From assembly GCF_009720365.1 (NCBI RefSeq), contig NZ_ML769322.1, positions 185,629 to 249,628 on the forward strand: a DNA stretch of 64,000 bases. The letters are read 5' to 3'. The translations under genes and the position numbers were made by a program. Positions 42,211-48,565 of the stretch are shown here, piece after piece; position 1 is the first letter of the stretch; each line of letters begins with the position of its first letter. The DNA is from Catellatospora paridis (GTDB taxonomy: Bacteria; Actinomycetota; Actinomycetes; Mycobacteriales; Micromonosporaceae). The notes beneath the pieces are model-generated. The model did no database searches. It was given only the letters and a program-made list of their open reading frames with translations, and was not told where the DNA came from.

Positions 42211-43407
42211 ATGAAAACCGTCGTCGTACTGCTGACCCGTGATCTGCGCGTGCACGATCATCCCGCGCTGGCCGCCTCCTGCGCCAACGCAGAACGGGTG
42301 GTCCCGCTGTTCGTCGCCGACCCGGCGCTGGGCGTGCCGGACAACCGCCGCCGCTTCCTGCTGGAGAGCCTGCAGGATCTCCGCGACGGCCTGCGCCGGC
42401 GCGGCGGCGACCTGCTGGTGCGCTCGGGCGACCCGGTCGCCGAGGCGGTGCGCACGGCCCGGGAGGTCGCGGCCGAGGGCATCGCGCTGACCGCCGACGT
42501 CTCCGGATACGCCGCACGCCGCCAGGAGCGGCTCGCCCGAGCCTGCGCGCGCGAGCGGCTCGCGCTCAAACTGTTCCCCGGTGTCACGATCGTCCCCGCG
42601 GGCGAGGTCACCCCGTCGACCGGCGGCGACCACTACCGGGTGTTCACCCCGTACTGGCGGGCCTGGCAGGCACGGCGCTGGCGCGGCACCGTCGCCACCC
42701 CGCGGAAGATCAACCTGCCCGACGGCGTGACCGGCGACGACCCGCGCACGGTGCTCGGCGACGCGAAGAGCGAGTCGCCCAGCCCGATGACCGGCGGCGA
42801 GAGCGAGGCCCTGCGCCGCGTCAAGACCTGGCAGACCAAAGCCGCCGCGTACGCCGACCGGCACGACGACCTGCCCGGCGACGCCACCTCCCGACTGAGC
42901 CCCTACCTGCACTTCGGCTGCCTGTCCCCGCTCGCCCTGGCCACCACCGACGGCATGCCCGAGGCGTACCTGCGGCAGCTGTGCTGGCGCGACTTCTACC
43001 ACCAGCTGCTGGCCGCGTTCCCGAAGCTCGGCACGCAGGCCTTCCGGGCGGGGGCGCAGGAGCAGTGGCAGGACGACCCGGTGGCGCTGCAGGCGTGGCA
43101 GGCCGGTGAGACCGGGGTGCCCATCGTGGACGCGGGCATGAAGCAGCTGGCCGCCGAGGGCTGGATGCACAACCGGGCCCGGCTGGTCACCGCGTCCTAC
43201 CTGACCAAGACCCTCGGGCTGGACTGGCGCGACGGCGCGGCCTGGTTCAACCGGCTGCTCATCGACGCCGACGTGGCCAACAACTACGGCAACTGGCAGT
43301 GGGTGGCCGGGACCGGCACCGACACCAAGCCGTACCGCCGCTTCAACCCCGACCGGCAGGCCGCACGCTTTGACCCCGACGGTGAGTACGTCCGCCGCTG
43401 GACCTGA
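42211..43407 (+). CDS. phr: Deoxyribodipyrimidine photolyase (class I CPD type)
   Basis: 398-aa DNA photolyase that splits UV pyrimidine dimers using FAD and blue light. The N-terminal antenna domain begins TVVVLLTRDLRVHDHPAL; the C-terminal FAD domain has TSRLSPYLHFGCLS, QLCWRDFYHQLL, the W-rich EEQW-like QEQWQDDP, GVPIVDAGMKQLAAEGWMHNRARL and NYGNWQWVAGTGTD. The electron-transfer tryptophans appear present. It is about 50 residues shorter than most class I enzymes, mainly in the linker. The ATG at 42211 is preferred over 42205 because GGGG lies at the right distance. Divergence from a LitR-like regulator suggests light induction. It converges on the next gene with a 5-base gap. Confidence 0.95.
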   Translation: MKTVVVLLTRDLRVHDHPALAASCANAERVVPLFVADPALGVPDNRRRFLLESLQDLRDGLRRRGGDLLVRSGDPVAEAVRTAREVAAEGIALTADVSGYAARRQERLARACARERLALKLFPGVTIVPAGEVTPSTGGDHYRVFTPYWRAWQARRWRGTVATPRKINLPDGVTGDDPRTVLGDAKSESPSPMTGGESEALRRVKTWQTKAAAYADRHDDLPGDATSRLSPYLHFGCLSPLALATTDGMPEAYLRQLCWRDFYHQLLAAFPKLGTQAFRAGAQEQWQDDPVALQAWQAGETGVPIVDAGMKQLAAEGWMHNRARLVTASYLTKTLGLDWRDGAAWFNRLLIDADVANNYGNWQWVAGTGTDTKPYRRFNPDRQAARFDPDGEYVRRWT

Positions 43408-43412
43408 TGCCG

Positions 43413-44324
43413 TCAGCCCGGCCGGCCGTACCCGTGGCGCATCCGGGATCGCATCTCATCGGTCCCGGTCGCCGAAACGTGCGCGATCAGCACGGCCCGC
43501 AGCGGCTCGGGCGGGTCCGGACGCTTCTTCTTCCAGGAGAGGGCCGTGAACAGGTCCGCGGCCCCGTCGAGCTGAGCCGCGGTGGGTGCTGCGGCCAGCA
43601 CCTCGAAGATCGACTCGGCGGGCTCGGACAGCAGCATCTGCTCCGGCGCGAGCTCGTACGCGGGCGTGCCGCCCCCGGGCACCGGCGGCGCGTGCGCCGG
43701 AAAGCCCGCCCAGGCCAGCAGCAGCGCGATCCGCTCCGCGGGGTCCGGATACCGCCGGACGGCAAGCTCGGCGAGCCGCTCCTCCCCGTCGTCCTCCCGC
43801 CGCGACGCGGCCTCGGCGACCTCGGTGAGGCCCGGCGGCGCGGCCCGCACCCAGGCGACCCGGCGGTGCTCCTCCTGGGCCTCGTACTCGGCCAGCAACT
43901 GCTGCGTCTCGCGGGAGCCGGTCAGGCCGCGGGCGGCGAGCCAGTCCGAGAGTGCGGGGCCGTCCCGCAGGTCGGCGTCGCCGTCGCCCACGCCCCGCAG
44001 GCCGGTCTGGTGGTGCAGGGTCCACTGGGCGATGTCACGGCCGGACGCGTCACGCACGAGGATCGTCGGCCAGCCCGGGCAGCGGCAGCGGTCGCCCGTG
44101 CCGCCGTCCACGACGGCCAGCAGCCGGGCCAGCTCGGCGATGCCCTCGCCGGACAACTCGATCCGGGCCGCGTCCGGTGCGTCGACCTCGTCCGGGGACG
44201 CCTCGACGACGACCACCTGCGCGGCGCCGTCCAGCACCTGCCGCAACGCCGCAGTGGTGGGCGGCTCGTCGTCGCGGACGCCCAGGGAGAAGTCGGCGCG
44301 GACGGCCGGGGGGAAGTCGGTCAC
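43413..44324 (-). CDS. Hypothetical protein
   Basis: 303 aa, family not recognised. Residues 20-130 include CRCPGWPTILVRD with two cysteines and a WTLHHQTG strand; the middle is an acidic helical stretch (LAEYEAQEEHRRVAW...) and the end is helix-rich with two LLAWAGFPAH and DLFTALSWKKKRPDPPEPLR segments. No signal peptide or membrane segment. The GTG at 44324 is preceded by TACGCT seven bases upstream and no ribosome binding site, suggesting a leaderless mRNA. Confidence 0.75.
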   Translation of the reverse strand: MTDFPPAVRADFSLGVRDDEPPTTAALRQVLDGAAQVVVVEASPDEVDAPDAARIELSGEGIAELARLLAVVDGGTGDRCRCPGWPTILVRDASGRDIAQWTLHHQTGLRGVGDGDADLRDGPALSDWLAARGLTGSRETQQLLAEYEAQEEHRRVAWVRAAPPGLTEVAEAASRREDDGEERLAELAVRRYPDPAERIALLLAWAGFPAHAPPVPGGGTPAYELAPEQMLLSEPAESIFEVLAAAPTAAQLDGAADLFTALSWKKKRPDPPEPLRAVLIAHVSATGTDEMRSRMRHGYGRPG

Positions 44325-44688
44325 GGCGGGGAGCGTACCCGCGCTGCGCCGGCGCGGCGGCCCACTCCATCGCGGTACCGGTTCCGTCTCGCCGGAGGGC
44401 AACCTTTCATGCGCTGACCTGCCCTTTCGCGCCCATGAACAGCTGACCTGATCGTTGCGTCAGCGGACTTCACCATCCGCGGCGATGCCCGAGCGGCCCC
44501 GGTTCAAGGCCCTGACCTGCTGCTGTCCGCCGACGAAGGAGGAACCGTTCATGATCAAAGCAGCCTTGATCATGATTCGGGACGCGACCGCGCCGGGTGC
44601 CGAGGCAGACTTGGTGTCCCGCCCCGCGGCGGCGCATCGCGCCGAAACAGGGGCCGCGACACGGCAGACGGCGATCGAGGGAGCAGAC
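44325..44688. other. Gene-poor spacer with a TTGATCATGA palindrome
   Basis: About 360 bases between divergent genes. The left edge holds the leaderless promoter of the gene at 43413. At 44549-44575 TCATGATCAA and TTGATCATGA form a perfect 10-bp dyad with a 7-base centre, overlapping an ATG (44551) that has a strong AAGGAGG in front and is in frame with the hydrolase gene. Nothing else was identified. Confidence 0.6.
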
Positions 44689-45321
44689 ATGCGCACACCG
44701 GCGCTGGAGGTTCGTGAGGCGGCAGGCGGCCCGCGCGCGCTGGTGATCCTCCTGCACGGCGGGGTGGTCGACGGGCACGGGCGGGCCCATCGCGGCCGGG
44801 CCGCGTACCTGCGCATGCTCCCGTTCCGACGGGCCATGCCCGACGACGTCACGGTGTGGCGGCTGCGCTACCGCTACCGCGGCTGGAACGGCGCGGCCGC
44901 CGATCCGGTCCGCGACCTGGCATGGGCCCTGGACCAGGCCCGCACGCGCCACCCGCTGCTGCCCGTCATCCTGGTCGGACATTCGATGGGCGGACGCGCC
45001 GCCCTGTGGGGCGCGGGCGATCCGCAGGTCACCGCCGTCTGCGCGCTCGCCCCGTGGATCGAGCCCGGCGACCCGGTCGAGCAGCTCGCCGGGCGCACCG
45101 TCCTCATCGCCCACGGCGTCGCCGACCGGATCACCGACCCGGCCGCCTCCCGCCGGTACGCCGCCGCGGCCGAGCAGGCCGGCGCATTCGTCACCTTCCT
45201 CGACGTCACCGGCGACGGCCACGGCATGGTGCGCCGCGCCCGATTCTGGCACCGGCTCGTCGGCGATTTCGTGGCGGCCCGGACGCCCCGGCCGGACACC
45301 GCACCCGCGACGAGTTCCTGA
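44689..45321 (+). CDS. Alpha/beta hydrolase
   Basis: 210-aa alpha/beta-hydrolase fold protein. VILLHGGVVDGHG carries the oxyanion loop, VGHSMGGRAA the nucleophile elbow (Ser), HGVADRITDP the acid (Asp) and GDGHGMVRR the catalytic His, so the triad is complete. It resembles the dienelactone hydrolase/serine esterase group; substrate unknown. The ATG at 44689 follows GAGGGAG. An upstream in-frame ATG at 44551 with the better AAGGAGG site would add 46 residues that look disordered and overlap the palindrome; which start is used is not decided. Confidence 0.88.
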   Translation: MRTPALEVREAAGGPRALVILLHGGVVDGHGRAHRGRAAYLRMLPFRRAMPDDVTVWRLRYRYRGWNGAAADPVRDLAWALDQARTRHPLLPVILVGHSMGGRAALWGAGDPQVTAVCALAPWIEPGDPVEQLAGRTVLIAHGVADRITDPAASRRYAAAAEQAGAFVTFLDVTGDGHGMVRRARFWHRLVGDFVAARTPRPDTAPATSS

Positions 45322-45413
45322 CCCGGCGGGTTGGCGAGCGGCCTGCCACGTCTCTGCCCGGACAGCGTGATGCGGGCCGGGGCATCTGCCCGGCCCGCAT
45401 CTTGGCTGCGGTG

Positions 45414-45686
45414 TCAGTCGCTGCTCGACCGCGAGGCGATCGGCGCGACCAGCGCGACGCCCAGCGCCGCGAATCCGATCTGGAAGAGGAGTTCCAGCCA
45501 GTCGACGCCGCCCGTGTTCGCCACGTCGAAGGCCCCGGCGACGAACGTGCCCAGCAGCGCCGCGGCGACGCCGATGAGGATGGTCAGCCACAGTGCGATG
45601 GCCTGCCGGCCCGGCAGGACCAGCCGACCGAGCACACCGATGACCAGACCGATGATGATGGCGGTGAAGATACCGGTGATTTCCAC
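45414..45686 (-). CDS. GlsB/YeaQ/YmgE family membrane protein
   Basis: 90-aa small integral membrane protein of the transglycosylase-associated (GlsB/YeaQ/YmgE) family. Three membrane helices are visible: FTAIIIGLVIGVLGRLVLPG (with the family's IGxxGR), IALWLTILIGVAAALLGTFVAG and WLELLFQIGFAALGVALVAPI. The family is typically induced by envelope or osmotic stress; function unknown. GGAAGGACACC precedes the GTG at 45686. A SigB-like promoter lies 34-59 bases upstream. Confidence 0.9.
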   Translation of the reverse strand: MEITGIFTAIIIGLVIGVLGRLVLPGRQAIALWLTILIGVAAALLGTFVAGAFDVANTGGVDWLELLFQIGFAALGVALVAPIASRSSSD

Positions 45687-45719
45687 GGTGTCCTTCCTTT
45701 CCCTGTCGTTGCTTGGGAA

Positions 45720-45745
45720 ATGCCCGCCCCACGACGACCGCAAAC
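45720..45745 (-). promoter_or_regulatory. SigB/SigF-like promoter for the GlsB-type gene
   Basis: On the minus strand GTTT (45742-45745), 16 bases, GGGCAT (45720-45725). This differs by one base from the GTTT-N15-17-GGGTAT consensus of actinobacterial general-stress sigma factors. Confidence 0.5.
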
Positions 45746-45797
45746 CCATCCGGCATCCATTCCCGACCCGACGTGGCCCGCTCTCCTGCCCCGCACA

Positions 45798-45839
45798 GAA
45801 AGGACGGGCCCCGGCGCGAACGCGGGGGCCCGTCCTTTC
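45798..45839 (-). terminator. Perfect 15-bp hairpin terminator after the PRC-barrel gene
   Basis: GAAAGGACGGGCCCC (45798-45812) and GGGGCCCGTCCTTTC (45825-45839) are exact complements; the 12-base loop adds a CGCG-AA-CGCG hairpin. It begins six bases after the PRC-barrel stop and separates it from the GlsB-type gene. Confidence 0.92.
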
Positions 45840-45845
45840 ACCTCG

Positions 45846-46229
45846 TCACCGACGTTCGCGGTCGGCGTAGTACGTGCCGACCTGATCGCGGTACAACGCT
45901 TCGTCGCGGACGTCCGGGTCGTACTCCGGAGCGTCCTTGATCTCGGCCTTCGAGCGGTTGACGTAGACCTTCTCCTCGAGGAAGTCGATGTTGTTCACGA
46001 CTCCCGCGGGGAGCATCCGCTTGCTGCCGAAGATCCATGGACCGGTGTCGACCACGATGTAGCTGGAGCCGACGGCCCCGGTCGCTTCATCGATCTTGCC
46101 GATACCGCCGTCGACGGCCTCGACGTGGAAACCGACGATCGAGCGGTCCCCGCCTTCGTCCGTCGTCTTGTAGTCGAGGTCCGCGCTGTAGCTCCACGGG
46201 TCCCAGGGGATCGGGTTCATGGCAGTCAT
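45846..46229 (-). CDS. PRC-barrel domain protein
   Basis: 127 aa consisting of a PRC-barrel: VGFHVEAVDGGIGKIDEATG and SSYIVVDTGPWIFGSKRMLPAGVVNNIDFLEEKVYVNRSKAEIKDAPEYDPD are the two beta-barrel halves with the typical KDAPEYDP ending. PRC-barrels bind RNA, lipids or protein partners; stand-alone ones are common stress proteins in actinobacteria. A GAGGAGGAGG site precedes the ATG. It has a SigB-like promoter and its own strong terminator. The neighbouring GlsB-type gene has a matching promoter, so the two are probably co-regulated though not cotranscribed. Confidence 0.9.
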   Translation of the reverse strand: MTAMNPIPWDPWSYSADLDYKTTDEGGDRSIVGFHVEAVDGGIGKIDEATGAVGSSYIVVDTGPWIFGSKRMLPAGVVNNIDFLEEKVYVNRSKAEIKDAPEYDPDVRDEALYRDQVGTYYADRERR

Positions 46230-46272
46230 GAGTTTTCCTCCTCCTCGTTGGACTGGTGCTGACGACGACCGC

Positions 46273-46298
46273 CTACCCGCTGCGCCACCCGCCTAACC
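46273..46298 (-). promoter_or_regulatory. SigB/SigF-like promoter for the PRC-barrel gene
   Basis: On the minus strand GGTT (46295-46298), 16 bases, GGGTAG (46273-46278). It fits GNNT-N14-16-GGGTAY except for the last base, and has the same 16-base spacing as the promoters at 45720 and 27322. Confidence 0.5.
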
Positions 46299-46456
46299 CG
46301 CCGCCCCCGCCCAAGATCGACCGACTTGCCAGGCACCTGGGCGAATGGGCCCGCAAGATACCCACATCTGCGCGCCAAGTCGGTCGATCACGGCCGACGC
46401 CGAGAGGCATTTGGGCGAAATGCATAATTCGGGCGAGGCGGGGGTACGACTCCGGC

Positions 46457-46951
46457 ATGGCACGAACCGAGCGCGTCGTCGCGGCCTCACCCGAGCGCGT
46501 CTTCGCCGTCCTCGCCGACGGCTGGACGTACGCGGACTGGGTCGTCGGCACCGCGCACATCAGGGACGTCGACTCCTCCTGGCCCGCCCTCGGCAGCCGG
46601 CTGCACCACAAGGTCGGGCCGTGGCCGCTGTCGACGGCCGACGTCACCCACGTGGTGCGGTGCGAGGCACCGTACCGGCTGGTGATGCGGGCCCGCATGT
46701 GGCCGCTCGGCGAGGCCGTCGTCGACTTCCGGCTGGTCCGCCTGGACGCCGCGTCGACACTGGTCACCCTCGTCGAGGACTTCACCCGCGGCCCGCTGCT
46801 CGCGTTCCGGAACAAGCTGAACGACCTGCTGCTGCACGGCCGTAACAAGGAGGCGCTGAGCCGACTGGCCGACTTCGCCGAGAACCGCGAGAACACCTAC
46901 GACGCCCGGGCGCTGGCCGAGGTGCGACTGGAGCGCGTCGCCCGGCACTGA
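46457..46951 (+). CDS. SRPBCC family (polyketide cyclase/START-like) protein
   Basis: 164-aa SRPBCC-fold protein with a deep ligand pocket. ARTERVVAASPERVFAVLADGWTYADWV is the family N-terminus, LGSRLHHKVGPWPLSTADVTHVVRCEAPYRLVMRARMWPLGEAVVDFRL the central sheet, and LNDLLLHGRNKEALSRLADFAEN the closing helix. The ligand is unknown; relatives bind lipids or aromatic compounds. TACGAC ends about seven bases before the ATG and no ribosome binding site is present, so the mRNA may be leaderless. Confidence 0.88.
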   Translation: MARTERVVAASPERVFAVLADGWTYADWVVGTAHIRDVDSSWPALGSRLHHKVGPWPLSTADVTHVVRCEAPYRLVMRARMWPLGEAVVDFRLVRLDAASTLVTLVEDFTRGPLLAFRNKLNDLLLHGRNKEALSRLADFAENRENTYDARALAEVRLERVARH

Positions 46952-46968
46952 CACACCCGCCTGCGACG

Positions 46969-47100
46969 ATGACCGCCGTGGACGAACTCATCACGCCCGT
47001 CATCCGCACCGAGGACGCCGAGGCGGCCGCGGCCTGGTACGCCCGCCTCGGCTTCACCAAGGACTGGGAGCGGGGACTCAGGAGGCGGAGCGGGTCGTGA
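46969..47100 (+). pseudogene. Remnant of a glyoxalase/bleomycin-resistance (VOC) protein gene
   Basis: A 43-codon frame starting at 46969 reads TAVDELITPVIRTEDAEAAA and then WYARLGFTKDWE, the unmistakable first strand-helix unit of a VOC-family protein, then ends after about ten unrelated residues (RGLRRRSGS, stop at 47098). Full VOC proteins are 110-140 aa. The rest is missing; unrelated sequence and the next gene follow directly. It is a truncated, probably non-functional gene. Confidence 0.75.
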
Positions 47101-47136
47101 TACCCGGACCGGCCCGGCAGGGTGCATCATCTGGAC

Positions 47137-47847
47137 ATGCCCCTGCCGTCCCCCAGCCTCAGGAAGCTGGACTACTACCTGCTCGCCGCCGACGGGTCCG
47201 CTCGCCCTGAGGCGGTCGTCGTCGAGGACCTGGTGCTGCGGGACGACGGCACCGCCATCGGCATCGACAACACGACCTGGACGGCGACCGGCGGCTCGTG
47301 GCAGTGCACCCCCGCGCTCAGCCGCGACCTGCGCGCGGACGAGCAGCTGCGCGCGCGGATACGCGCGGTCGACGCCGGCACCGCCGAGACCGCGTTGCGC
47401 TCGCTCGGTGGCGGCGACCTGCCGGACGAGGCGTGGCTGCGGGCCCGGTTCGCCGACTTCCTGCCGCTGCCCTCGGCCCCGCTCCTGCGCCTCGGACCGG
47501 CACAGGCGCCGCCCGGCTTCCGGGACCGGCACGTCTACCGGATCCTGTTCGCGGGCGACCTGGACCGGCACGGCCTGCAGTGCCTGCGGCTGTGGTGGCG
47601 CCTGGAGCCGGTCGAACCCGCCGCGGACCCGTCCGGCCGCCTCGTCGGGCGCGCCCGCCGCGAGGTGGACGGGCACGAGCTGAGCTGGGAACTGCGCCGG
47701 GTCGGGCCGGGCCTCGGCTGGGCCGTCGACCTGACCGCGTGCCTGCGCGACGGGCCGGCCGGCGCGGTGCCCGCGCTGCTGCGCGACCTGCGGCAACTGG
47801 CCCGCGCCCACGGCCTGATCCCGGTGGCCGTCGACCGCCTCGGCTGA
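47137..47847 (+). CDS. Hypothetical protein
   Basis: 236 aa, family not recognised. Residues 8-60 look strand-rich (LDYYLLAADGSARPEAVVVEDLVLRDDGTAIGIDNTTW), then helical (TAETALRSLGGGDLPDEAWLRARFADFLPLP), then another sheet region (VYRILFAGDLDRHGLQCLRLWWRLEP) and a closing helix (GAVPALLRDLRQLARAHGLIPVAVDRLG). No export signal. The ATG at 47137 is used; a GTG at 47122 is possible. Confidence 0.7.
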   Translation: MPLPSPSLRKLDYYLLAADGSARPEAVVVEDLVLRDDGTAIGIDNTTWTATGGSWQCTPALSRDLRADEQLRARIRAVDAGTAETALRSLGGGDLPDEAWLRARFADFLPLPSAPLLRLGPAQAPPGFRDRHVYRILFAGDLDRHGLQCLRLWWRLEPVEPAADPSGRLVGRARREVDGHELSWELRRVGPGLGWAVDLTACLRDGPAGAVPALLRDLRQLARAHGLIPVAVDRLG

Positions 47848-47877
47848 GCCCTGCGGGTATCGGCAGCAGGGCGGTGA

Positions 47878-48423
47878 TCAGACGCGTTCGAGCGGCAGGT
47901 GCGGTTGGGCGGGCAGCTCGACCGTGACCGTGTCCCCGGGACGCACCGGGCCGCCCGCCAGCACGATGCTCATGATGCCCGCCCGGCGCACCAGGGTGCC
48001 CTCGTCGTCGCGGTAGACGACCTGCTTGAGCAGCCCGTCCTCGAAGCCGTCGATCTGCGCGCACGGGTTGCGCAGGCCCGTCACCTCGACGACGGCCTGC
48101 GAGCCGATCCGCAGCACGGTGCCCCGCGGCAGCGACAGCAGGTCCAGGCCGCGGGTGGTGATGTTCTCGCCGAGCTGGCCCGGCGCGACCTCGAAGCCCT
48201 GCTCGCGTACCTCGTCGTGCAGTTCGGCGTGGATCAGGTGGACCTGGCGCAGGTTGGGCTGGGTCGGGTCGGCGGCGACCCGCGACAGGTGCTGCACGGT
48301 CACGCCCGCGTGCGCGTCCCCGGCCACCCCGAGCCCCGCGACCAGTTCGATCTCATCCGTGTTCGGCTTGCTGAAACGGTGTTCGGCGTCCCGGCTGACG
48401 GCCACCACGATCGGCGCAGACAT
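47878..48423 (-). CDS. MOSC domain protein (second in window)
   Basis: 181-aa stand-alone MOSC protein. VAVSRDAEHRFSKPNTDEIELVAGLGVAGDAHAG is the conserved N-terminus of this subgroup, with VHLIHAELHDEV, GQLGENITTRGLDLLSLP and LRNPCAQIDGF; the cysteine of NPC (about 130) is the expected sulfur- or metal-carrying residue. It resembles YiiM-type proteins, which with a flavin partner reduce N-hydroxylated compounds. It is not closely similar to the MOSC protein at 14875. The ATG at 48423 diverges from hypF with 142 bp between starts. Confidence 0.92.
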   Translation of the reverse strand: MSAPIVVAVSRDAEHRFSKPNTDEIELVAGLGVAGDAHAGVTVQHLSRVAADPTQPNLRQVHLIHAELHDEVREQGFEVAPGQLGENITTRGLDLLSLPRGTVLRIGSQAVVEVTGLRNPCAQIDGFEDGLLKQVVYRDDEGTLVRRAGIMSIVLAGGPVRPGDTVTVELPAQPHLPLERV

Positions 48424-48565
48424 GGACCCATTCTCGCATCGGGCCGCATGGACCACATTCTCCGTTGCGGGCCGGCGGCCGGAAGAAGTACCGCAGTCGG
48501 TCATCGGCGAAGCCGGGTCGGGCGGGTCCGCCGGTTTTCCGGGTGCCGGGCCGCAGAATCATGTC

